Shown in pieces: positions 16,767-25,000 of a DNA stretch of 64,000 nucleotides (position 1 is its first letter; each line of letters opens with the position of its first letter). The DNA lies in assembly GCF_014138285.1 (NCBI RefSeq), contig NZ_JACGXN010000001.1, positions 1,663,314-1,727,313 of the forward strand, given 5' to 3'. Under the pieces are notes generated by a model that was not told where the DNA came from, made no database searches, and saw only the letters and a program-made list of their open reading frames with translations. The position numbers and the translations under genes were made by a program. The stretch comes from Phyllobacterium myrsinacearum. Its GTDB lineage: Bacteria; Pseudomonadota; Alphaproteobacteria; Rhizobiales; Rhizobiaceae.

Positions 16767-17175
16767 AAAAGCCTTCGCAGGTCTCGCCTATTGCACCCTG
16801 TGCGCTGGCACTGATCTTGCCATTGCGGAAGCTGAATATTTCGCGGGAATAGGTGGTGTTCCCGGGGAACTCGTAGCACACGAACATTGTCAGTTTGCCG
16901 TTCTCCATGCCGCCCAATTTATGCCTGACGGTCGTTCCCTTTACCGCGCTTTCCCATTCGTCAAGAGAAGCGAGAAATTCGCTCTTGGTCTGCTCTATCT
17001 CCTGATCTTCAATAATAATCGTTGCGTCGTCGGTCAGGAGATCGGCAAATTCGGACCTGTTGGCGGTTTCGAGTGCCGCGTACCAGCGCTCGGCAAGCCT
17101 TTCCGGTGTATCTTCGGCCAGAGATGGCAGGGCGAGGCTGAGAAGCAGCACAAGGGAGACCAACAGCCTCTGCAT
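16765..17175 (-). CDS. Secreted NTF2-like/SnoaL-like hypothetical protein
   Basis: The 136-residue product begins with a clear signal peptide (MQRLLVSLVLLLSLALPSLA, cleavage expected before EDTPE). The mature part resembles the NTF2/DUF4440 cone fold: ERLAERWYAALETANRSEFADLL, then DDATIII, and a beta-rich C-terminal half. No catalytic residues can be assigned. It follows the carbonic anhydrase gene by 3 bp, so the two are one operon. Its role in the periplasm is unknown. Confidence 0.65.
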   Translation of the reverse strand: MQRLLVSLVLLLSLALPSLAEDTPERLAERWYAALETANRSEFADLLTDDATIIIEDQEIEQTKSEFLASLDEWESAVKGTTVRHKLGGMENGKLTMFVCYEFPGNTTYSREIFSFRNGKISASAQGAIGETCEGF

Positions 17176-17178
17176 CGG

Positions 17179-17847
17179 TTATTGCCCCGGCTGAAGGTCG
17201 ACCAGTTCCGGGTCAGGGCGCAAAAAATCCCCAGTTTCAGGATTCATCACCCACAATTCGCCCGTCGAGATATCGAACCATGCACCGTGCAGGGTGAGGC
17301 GGCCCTTCTTCTCCAGAATGTCGACACAGGGGAAACTGCGCAGGTTCTTCAGGGAATAGCGGATGGAAATGCGCTCCAGGGCGGTCTGGCGTTCGAACGG
17401 CGTCATGAGCTCATTGGCGGCAACGGCTTCGGCAGCGGGCGCCACCAGACTCATCCATTTGCCGATGAAATCACCGGGTGAAAGCGGTTTGCTTTCCGTA
17501 TCAAGCGCGGCCTTGATACCGCCGCAGCGTCCGTGACCCAAAACCACGATGTTTTTCACCTTGAGGCTTTGTACAGCAAATTCCAGCGCCGCCGAGGTCG
17601 AGTGGTATTCACCGTCGGGTGAATAGGGCGGGACCAGATTGGCGACATTGCGGATGACGAAAATCTCGCCGGGGCTGGTGTCGAAAATGATCTCGGGTGC
17701 AGCGCGGGAGTCGCAACAGGCGATTACCAGCGTTTCAGGAGTCTGGCCTTGTTCGGCCAACTGGCGGTAGCGCATGGTTTCATTGGCATACCGCTGTGCC
17801 ATGAAGGTGCGATAACCGGTGAGCAGTCTCTCAGGAAGCATGGTCAT
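17179..17847 (-). CDS. Beta-class carbonic anhydrase
   Basis: The enzyme interconverts CO2 and bicarbonate with a zinc ion. The 222-residue protein has the zinc ligands of beta carbonic anhydrases: Cys45 and Asp46 in CCDSRAAP, His105 and Cys108 in VLGHGRCGGIKAAL. The RNVANLVPPY segment is also typical. The length fits the family. The start at 17847 (MTM) is followed by a second ATG at 17841, so either could be used. It is the first gene of a two-gene unit with a secreted NTF2-like protein. Confidence 0.95.
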   Translation of the reverse strand: MTMLPERLLTGYRTFMAQRYANETMRYRQLAEQGQTPETLVIACCDSRAAPEIIFDTSPGEIFVIRNVANLVPPYSPDGEYHSTSAALEFAVQSLKVKNIVVLGHGRCGGIKAALDTESKPLSPGDFIGKWMSLVAPAAEAVAANELMTPFERQTALERISIRYSLKNLRSFPCVDILEKKGRLTLHGAWFDISTGELWVMNPETGDFLRPDPELVDLQPGQ

Positions 17848-17915
17848 GATGGTGCATTAATCCCGATTGAGGGGAAGATCAATTAGTCTTGCGTAGGTAG
17901 CAGCGAGCCAGAGGC

Positions 17916-18452
17916 TCAGGGCTCAAATGTCAGATACCAAAATAGGGCAGTTTCTTGTCGTGTCATCGGGATTGCTTTGTAAAGGCCCGTGTCGAAACCG
18001 CGCAGGGTAAAGCCGCAATGCCGGTAGAATGCACAGGCGGCGGCATTGTTATCCTGGGTTTCCAGCATAACGCCGGCAAGGTCGCGTGCTCTTGCCCACT
18101 CGATGGCCTGATCGACAAGCATCTTCCCCATGCCCGCTTTGCGGAAGTGTGCATCCACGGCAATGTTGTCGATGATGGCGTACTTGTTCCAGTTTTCCGA
18201 CAGTTGAAGAACACCGGCCGGTGTCCGGTCTATCAGGGCAAGAAAGCCTGCCTTGTCGCTGACACCAATATAGTCAGCCAGATCATCTTCCTCATCATAG
18301 CACTTGATATAGGGCTCAACAGGAGCTGTTTGATAATCGATGACGCCATCGGCAAGGGAAAGCACAAGCCGCGCTTCCACCCGAAAAGAACCGTCGATTT
18401 TACGGACACGCCCGATGTCAGCGGTCTCCAATGGTCTGATCAACACCATCAT
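17916..18452 (-). CDS. GNAT acetyltransferase resembling streptothricin acetyltransferase (Sat)
   Basis: The 178-residue product is a GNAT enzyme. The acetyl-CoA loop is RKAGMGKMLVDQAIEWA (about residues 105-121). The segments WNKYAIIDNIAVD, LETQDNNAAACAFYRHCGF and ETALFWYL match the pattern remembered for SatA-type streptothricin/nourseothricin N-acetyltransferases. Whether it acts on that drug or a related beta-lysine compound is not shown by sequence. It lies 8 bp after pdxY on the same strand, so it is probably co-transcribed. The extreme N-terminus has two adjacent ATGs. Confidence 0.75.
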   Translation of the reverse strand: MMVLIRPLETADIGRVRKIDGSFRVEARLVLSLADGVIDYQTAPVEPYIKCYDEEDDLADYIGVSDKAGFLALIDRTPAGVLQLSENWNKYAIIDNIAVDAHFRKAGMGKMLVDQAIEWARARDLAGVMLETQDNNAAACAFYRHCGFTLRGFDTGLYKAIPMTRQETALFWYLTFEP

Positions 18453-18460
18453 AATTGTGT

Positions 18461-19345
18461 TCAGGCCCTTATGCCTTTGCTCGGATGGGTCAGCCTGCGC
18501 ATCTGGATCATGGCCATTGGGGTTGAGAGGCTGGAAGCATCGGCTTCGAGCATCAACTCGTCGGCGCCACGCTTCGCCGAGCGGGCCATGATTTCAAAGA
18601 CGGATGCAGTGGTGCGCTGCAAAATCTGTTCATGATCAAGGCCAGCCAGCATGCGTGCGAGGAAGAGCGCCGACGTCAGGTCGCCAAGTCCATTGGTCGG
18701 ACCGGTCACGAGGCGATGCTCGGCGAGCATGGCGAAGGAGTGGGTGACCAGAAGATTCCCCGTGCCACCCGCCAGCATGGGATGGGCGGAGGTTACCAGC
18801 ATCGTGCCGGGCCCGGCGTGCAAGGCAGCTTGCATGATCGCCTTGTTGTCGGGCAGATCAGCTCCGGCAAGCCAGGCAAGTTCGAAACGGTTGGGTGTCG
18901 AAATATCCGCCAGCGGCATGAGTTCGTCGCGGATGCCAACGGCGGTTGCTTCGGGAACATACAATCCCTTTGTATCGCCGATCACGGGATCGCAGAGATA
19001 GAGCACATCCTTGTTCTGGCTTTTGACCTTCTTGACGAGGCGGGCAACGGACGTCGCCTGCGCGGCATTGCCGAGATAGCCCGTCATGATCGCTCGCACC
19101 TCGCCGAGCCAGGGCGCGCGCTCGAGATCCGCGATCAGATCATCAAATTGCTGGGGTTCCGGCACGATGCGCTTGGCTGGTCCATGACCCGGATGCCAAG
19201 GCAATATGACCGTCGGCACGGCCCAGACGGGGTGACCGAGGGTCTCAAGGGCAAAGACTGCCGCCCGGTTGCCGACGGAACCACGCACGACGTGGCTGGA
19301 TATGACGATGACAGCATTGGAGGAGGGAGCAACAGAACCGGTCAT
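18461..19345 (-). CDS. pdxY: Pyridoxal kinase PdxY
   Basis: PdxY phosphorylates pyridoxal in the PLP salvage pathway. The 294-residue protein has the ribokinase-fold landmarks: IVISSHVVRGSVGNRAAVFA (substrate region, residues 13-32), LGHPVWAVPTVILPWHPGHG, the ATP/metal segment CDPVIGDTKGLYV near residue 118, TPNRFELAWLAG, and the GTGDL-like anion-hole motif TGPTNGLGDLTSALFLARML with the catalytic Asp near residue 230. Length and order match the family. It is followed after 8 bp by a GNAT gene and preceded by a small membrane-protein gene. Confidence 0.95.
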   Translation of the reverse strand: MTGSVAPSSNAVIVISSHVVRGSVGNRAAVFALETLGHPVWAVPTVILPWHPGHGPAKRIVPEPQQFDDLIADLERAPWLGEVRAIMTGYLGNAAQATSVARLVKKVKSQNKDVLYLCDPVIGDTKGLYVPEATAVGIRDELMPLADISTPNRFELAWLAGADLPDNKAIMQAALHAGPGTMLVTSAHPMLAGGTGNLLVTHSFAMLAEHRLVTGPTNGLGDLTSALFLARMLAGLDHEQILQRTTASVFEIMARSAKRGADELMLEADASSLSTPMAMIQMRRLTHPSKGIRA

Positions 19346-19393
19346 GGAGATACTCGAGAAAGAGTTCGGAAAAGCGGGGGTGAGCCCACGGAC

Positions 19394-19654
19394 TCAGCTT
19401 TTGCCGATGATAAGACTGATCAACCAGATAAACATGGCAATCAACACAAGCAATCCCAGAAACCGGCCAATGCGCGTTCCCCAGATTTCTATCGGATCTG
19501 TTGTGTCGGCATCCTCTGCGGTGAAATGGTCTTTGGTTCTGGAGACAGTGCGCTCAACCGCAGACCGCCCGGCAGGATTGGACTCATGGCCGATGCGCTC
19601 CAGAATCTGCTTCGATTCTGTTACAGCCTGACGTTCTTTGTCATTTGCAGCCAT
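19394..19654 (-). CDS. Small hypothetical membrane protein
   Basis: The 86-residue product (from the ATG at 19654; CGGAA lies upstream) has a polar, charged N-terminal two thirds (ANDKERQAVTESKQILERIG) and one C-terminal membrane helix (IGRFLGLLVLIAMFIWLISL). The topology suggests a tail-anchored protein with a cytoplasmic helical head. I do not recognise the family. An in-frame TTG at 19717 would add 21 residues. It is 48 bp upstream of pdxY on the same strand and divergent from lemA. Confidence 0.6.
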   Translation of the reverse strand: MAANDKERQAVTESKQILERIGHESNPAGRSAVERTVSRTKDHFTAEDADTTDPIEIWGTRIGRFLGLLVLIAMFIWLISLIIGKS

Positions 19655-19793
19655 GGCGATTCCGCTTGATCCTTGTTGCAAGGCAGCATAGCGCTTTGCC
19701 AGTTCCTTTTGCAGCAAAAAATGGCTACGCTCAGCCTGCTTCGTTCCAAAATGGCCAACAGGTCAGGAAAATGAGTATTGAGGAGAGAGTTTT

Positions 19794-20414
19794 ATGCAAA
19801 AAATGGCGTCTTTGACCGGCTTTCTGCCCCGCAATGTCTTTTCGGTTCTTGCTCTCGTTGTCCTCGTTCCGCTGCTGTCCGCGTGCGGCTTCAATACGAT
19901 TCCGACCAATGAAGAGCAGGCCAAGGCCGCATGGAGTGAAGTGCTCAACCAGTATCAGCGCCGCGCCGACCTTATCCCTAATCTCGTTGAAACCGTCAAA
20001 GGTTATGCGGCTCAGGAAAAAGATGTGCTGACGTCAGTCGTCGAAGCACGCGCCAAGGCGACATCGGTGCAGGTCACTCCGGATACCCTCAAAGATCCCA
20101 ATGCCTTCAAGGCATTCCAGGACAATCAGGCCAATTTGACCGGCGCCCTGTCGCGGCTTCTGGCGGTTGTCGAAAACTATCCGGACCTCAAGTCCAATCA
20201 GAACTTCCTGGCACTGCAATCACAGCTCGAAGGCACTGAAAACCGTATAGCGGTTGCGCGCCGCGACTATATCGAGGCGGTGCGGGTTTATAATACATCG
20301 CTCAGGACCATGCCGACGATTATCTGGACCTGGATCTGGTACACCAGCAGCGAACCATTCCAGACTTTCACCATCGACGACTCCGCCAAGCAAACACCCC
20401 AAGTCAAATTCTAG
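19794..20414 (+). CDS. lemA: LemA-family lipoprotein
   Basis: LemA proteins are membrane-anchored helical bundles of uncertain role, often linked to envelope proteins. The 206-residue product has a lipoprotein signal with lipobox LLSACG (Cys about residue 31), then the family segments WSEVLNQYQRRADLIPNLVE and VKGYAAQEKDVL, and ENYPDLKSNQNFLALQSQLE near residue 125. GAGGAGAG is well placed before the ATG. It starts a three-gene module with two TPM-domain genes, a common pairing in bacteria. Confidence 0.93.
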   Translation: MQKMASLTGFLPRNVFSVLALVVLVPLLSACGFNTIPTNEEQAKAAWSEVLNQYQRRADLIPNLVETVKGYAAQEKDVLTSVVEARAKATSVQVTPDTLKDPNAFKAFQDNQANLTGALSRLLAVVENYPDLKSNQNFLALQSQLEGTENRIAVARRDYIEAVRVYNTSLRTMPTIIWTWIWYTSSEPFQTFTIDDSAKQTPQVKF

Positions 20415-20423
20415 GCTTTCATA

Positions 20424-21287
20424 ATGCGCAGCATGCGCCAAAGTGCGGTCATTACCGTATGGAATCCCTTTTCAAGGCGGATTTCATACGGCTTGCTCCT
20501 GATACCGGTCTTACTCGGGCTGTTTCTCAGCCATGTCCAGGCAGCAGACCTGCCCGTATTGACGGGGCGGGTTGTTGATGGAGCCAATGTCATCGATGCC
20601 GGAACGCGGGATGCGATCACCCAGAAGCTCGCGGCGTTCGAAGCAAAATCCTCGGATCAGGTGGTTGTGGTTACTGTTCCAAGTCTCGATGGAGAGGCGA
20701 TAGAGCCCTATTCCAACCGGCTCTATCGTGCCTGGGCCCTGGGACAAAAACAGGAAAACAACGGTGTGCTCCTTGTCGTTGCGCCCAATGACCGCAAGGT
20801 GCGCATTGAAGTCGGCTATGGCCTGGAAGGAACACTGACGGACCTTCTGTCAAAACTCATCATCGAGAACGCCATCATTCCCGGCTTCCGCTCGGGCGAT
20901 TATTCCGGAGGGATAGCGCGAGGGGTCGACGACATCCTGAAGGTGCTGTCGGGTGATTCAGCCGAACTCGAAGCGCGGGCAAAGCGGAATATCAAAGACG
21001 AATCCTCCGATATCGACTGGTTTGGGGTCATCTTCATTTCGATATGGGTCATCATTTTCTTCGGCGGATTCGGAATGGCGATACTTGTTCCGGTTTTTGG
21101 CCAGAAAATCGGGCCCGGCCGGTACAAATGGCTCGGCATGGTCATTGATACGCGATCGTCCGGCGGTGGTTCCGGTGGTGGCTGGTCTTCGGGCGGTGGG
21201 GGCGGCTGGTCCTCCGGTGGTGGCGGCGGTGGCTTTTCGGGCGGTGGCGGATCGTCCGGCGGCGGCGGCGCGTCGGGAAGCTGGTAG
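20424..21287 (+). CDS. TPM-domain protein (YgcG family) with Gly/Ser-rich tail
   Basis: The 287-residue protein has a signal peptide or signal anchor (residues 1-40, ending HVQAAD), a TPM domain (about 45-175, with LTGRVVDGANVIDAGTRDAI and NNGVLLVVAPNDRKVRIEVG), one membrane helix near 200-220, and a tail of about 50 residues made of Gly, Ser and Trp (repeats of GGGWSSGGG). TPM domains have been proposed as phosphatase or photosystem-repair modules. The gene begins 9 bp after lemA and is followed by a second TPM gene, so they form an operon. Confidence 0.88.
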   Translation: MRSMRQSAVITVWNPFSRRISYGLLLIPVLLGLFLSHVQAADLPVLTGRVVDGANVIDAGTRDAITQKLAAFEAKSSDQVVVVTVPSLDGEAIEPYSNRLYRAWALGQKQENNGVLLVVAPNDRKVRIEVGYGLEGTLTDLLSKLIIENAIIPGFRSGDYSGGIARGVDDILKVLSGDSAELEARAKRNIKDESSDIDWFGVIFISIWVIIFFGGFGMAILVPVFGQKIGPGRYKWLGMVIDTRSSGGGSGGGWSSGGGGGWSSGGGGGGFSGGGGSSGGGGASGSW

Positions 21288-21295
21288 GAGAGAAC

Positions 21296-21928
21296 ATGTC
21301 AGTGATGAGCGACAACGATCACGCCCGCATTGCCGCAGCGATCCGTGATGCGGAAAGCCGCACGAGCGGCGAAATCTATGCTGTGCTCGCGCGCAGCAGC
21401 GATACCTACTTCTTTGTTGCCGGTTTCGCCGTCACGGTGGGTATTCTGATTGCTGCCATCATCGTTGCGCTGGCCGCCCATTGGTACTGGTTCACGATCT
21501 CCCTGCCGTTCTTTGGCCTAGCGATCCTTGCGGCGTTCGCGACGGCCATTCTTCTTCTCTGGCTGATACCGGGACTCAGCCTGCGATTTGTGCCCAAACG
21601 CATTCTCTATCAGCGTGCGCATCTCAACGCGGTTCAGCAATTCCTGACACGCAATGTACACCTCACCGAGAAACGGACGGGAATTCTGCTTTTTGTGTCG
21701 CTGGCGGAGCGTTATGCCGAGGTGGTGGCCGATGCCGGTATCAATGCAAAAGTTGGGCAGGATGAGTGGAATGGCATTGTCACAATCCTGACGGACCATG
21801 CCGCGCTGGAAGACCATGCCTCGGGTTTTCTCAAGGCTATTCAGCAAGCGGGCCATCTGTTGGAGACCCATTTTCCGGCGGGTCCCGATAACGTCAACGA
21901 ACTCGATGACCATTTGGTCGAATTGTAA
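21296..21928 (+). CDS. TPM-domain membrane protein
   Basis: The 210-residue product begins with a TPM-like segment (HARIAAAIRDAESRTSGEIY). Two membrane helices follow (about residues 40-62 and 66-92), then a cytosolic domain with TEKRTGILLFVSLAERYAEV and a helical C-terminus. This is the usual second TPM protein found after LemA and YgcG-type genes in alphaproteobacteria. It lies 8 bp after the first TPM gene. Function is unknown; physical interaction with LemA is an inference from the gene order. Confidence 0.85.
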   Translation: MSVMSDNDHARIAAAIRDAESRTSGEIYAVLARSSDTYFFVAGFAVTVGILIAAIIVALAAHWYWFTISLPFFGLAILAAFATAILLLWLIPGLSLRFVPKRILYQRAHLNAVQQFLTRNVHLTEKRTGILLFVSLAERYAEVVADAGINAKVGQDEWNGIVTILTDHAALEDHASGFLKAIQQAGHLLETHFPAGPDNVNELDDHLVEL

Positions 21929-22034
21929 CCTGCACGATGTCATGCGAATTTTACGTCTGGCGTGCAGTTTGCAGTCGAAAATGCAATTTCAGTGGCTATG
22001 ATCAGCCAAAATGCCTGTTCAGGGAGAGATTCTG

Positions 22035-25000
22035 ATGGCTTCAACGAAAAAATCGGGCGGAAAAGTCGCTCCGGCATCAAAAACAGCCAAAGCCACGAAA
22101 GAGAAGAAACAAACGCCAGGGTTGTTTGAAGAGCTGCTGTTTGCGCGGGCTCCCGCAGAAGACCTTGCCGATTACGATGCCGGCGCTCTGACAGCTTCCG
22201 CCAAGCTCGCTGAGGATGCGCTCAGCCGGTTCAAATCAGGTACGCCTCTCATCGATCTTTCGGATGGCAGTGCGGTCTACCGCGACGGCAGACCGATCAC
22301 TGTTGTCACCCTGATCAACGATAATATGCCCTTCCTGCTCGACTCGGTTCTTGGCGAGATCAGCGAGCGGGTCAGTTCGGTCTATCTGGTCCTGCATCCG
22401 GTGATGGACGTCGACAAGAAAAGCGGTGCCGTTATTGGCGGCGCTGGTCCCGACAAGCCAGGCAAAGACGAGATACGTGTTTCGGTGATGCAGATTCACG
22501 TGCCGGCGCTGGATGCACCTGTACGCGAAATCATGGTCGAAGCGCTCAATCTTGTGCTCAAGCAAGTACGCGAAGCGGTGAACGACCGTGCCGCCATGGT
22601 TGCGCGTCTCGGTGATGCAATCGAGGCGTACAAGACCGGCAAGACGCCCATGAAGAAGGCTGCGGCCGAAGAAGCGGTCGAATTCCTCGAATGGCTGCGC
22701 GACAATAATTTTACTTTCCTTGGTGTGCGCGAGTACGACTATGAGGGCGATGGCAGCCAGGGCGAGCTGGAACGTTCGGGCAAACCCGGTCTGGGTATTC
22801 TGCGTGATCCCGATGTGCGTGTGCTTAAACGCGGCAATCAGGGCGTGACGACTACACCGCAGATCATTGCGTTTCTCACAGGCCCCGAGCCGCTGATCGT
22901 TACCAAGGCGAACACCAAGTCTCTGGTGCATCGCCGCGGCTATATGGATTATATCGGCATCAAAACCTATGACGCGAAGGGGAAGGTGAGCGGCGAATTG
23001 CGGTTCGTCGGGCTGTTTACCTCCGGAGCCTATACGCGTTCCGTACTGAAAATCCCCTATCTGCGCTCGAAGACGGAAAGTGTCATCAGCCGATTGGGTT
23101 TCAATCGCGAGGATCACTCGGGCAAACAGCTGATCAAGGTTCTCGAGGGGTATCCGCGCGACGATCTTTTCCAGATCGATATCAAGACATTGACCCGCAA
23201 TGCCGAGATCATTCTGGCACTTGGCGAGCGTCCGCGGGTTCGCGTGCTGCCGCGCATTGATCCCTTCGGCCGGTTTGCCTCCATCATCGTTTACGTTCCG
23301 CGCGAACGTTACGATTCCATTGTGCGCGAGAAGATGGGATCCTATTTCGCGTCCATCTATCAGGGGCATGTTTCCGCCTATTACCCGGCGTTCCCGGAAG
23401 GCAATCTGGCGCGCGTCCATTTCATCATCGGCCATGCGGATAATGACTTTCCCAAGGTCAAGCGCGAGGTTCTGGAGGAGACTGTCCGTTCCATCGTCCG
23501 CACCTGGGAAGATGCCGTGGCCGAGGTCGGCGATCGCAGCGGCCTTGCCGAGTTTTCGTCGCTTGCTGCGGTATTTCCCGATTCCTACCGCGAAAACTTT
23601 TCACCGGATGAAGCGCTGGTCGATGCCAGCCGCATTGCCGGGCTGTCGCGCACGAATCCTCTGTTCGTTGATTTTTATCGTCACCGGACAGACGGTCCCA
23701 ACGCAGCATCGCTGAAAATCTATCACTACGGTTCAGCTGTCGCTCTGTCCCAGCGCGTGCCGCTGCTCGAAAATATGGGCTTCCGGGTAATCAGTGAGCA
23801 GACCTTTGCATTGCCCGCCGGTGATGGAAGCCCGCTTTTCGTGCATGATATGGAATTGGTCAGTACCTCCGGCTCACCGATCGACCTCAGAGACAACGGC
23901 GATTTGTTTGAAGATGTGTTCCGCAACATATGGAGCGGCAGATCAGATAATGACGGTTACAATGCTCTTGCCCTCACGGGACAGCTCACGGCACGCCAGA
24001 TCATTATCCTTCGCGCCTATGGCCGCTATCTGCAGCAGGCGGGGATACCCTATTCGCAGGATTTCATTGCGATAGCGCTCAATCGCTATCCCGATATTGC
24101 CAAGCAATTGTTCACTCTGTTCGAACAGCGGCTTGATCCGAAAAAAGGCAGCTCTGCTCAATCGGAACGCAAACAGGCAACCATTCGCGCTTCCATCGAA
24201 GAGGCGCTTCAGGGTGTGCCAAGCCTTGATGATGACCGTATTCTGCGCCGTTTCCTCAATCTGATCGAATCGACATTGCGCACCAATGCCTTTGCACCTG
24301 AGGAAGATGGCGGTGAACGTGTGACGCTGGCCTTCAAGCTTGACCCGCGTGCGCTGGATGACTTGCCGGAGCCTCGGCCCTATCGCGAAATCTTTGTCTA
24401 TGGTCCCGAAGTTGAAGGTGTCCACCTGCGCTTTGGTCCGGTCGCTCGTGGCGGGTTGCGCTGGTCGGATCGAGCACAAGACTACCGCACGGAAGTCCTG
24501 GGCCTGGTCAAGGCACAGCAGGTCAAGAACGCGGTTATCGTGCCGGTGGGTGCCAAAGGCGGTTTTTACCCCAAGCGACTGCCGGCAGGCGGCGACCGCA
24601 ATGTGATCTTCGAAGCCGGGCGTTCCGCCTACATCACCTTTATTGCGACCCTGTTGTCGGTGACGGATAACCTGCAAGGCGAAACTGTCGTGCCGCCGGA
24701 CAATATCCTGCGGCTGGATGGCGACGATCCCTATTTCGTCGTCGCTGCTGACAAAGGTACCGCGACATTCTCCGATACCGCCAATGCGATCAGCCAGGCG
24801 CATGATTTCTGGCTGGATGATGCCTTCGCATCGGGTGGTTCGGCCGGTTACGACCATAAGAAGATGGGCATCACCGCTCGTGGTGCCTGGGAGGCCGTAA
24901 AAAGGCATTTCCGCGAAATCGGCACGGATATCCAGAAAGTACCTTTTGTGGCAGTCGGCGTCGGTGACATGTCCGGCGACGTCTTTGGCAATGGCATGCT

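Noticed and set aside
22236-23435. 399-codon ORF opposite gdhB
   Set aside because: It is an antisense shadow of the glutamate dehydrogenase gene.
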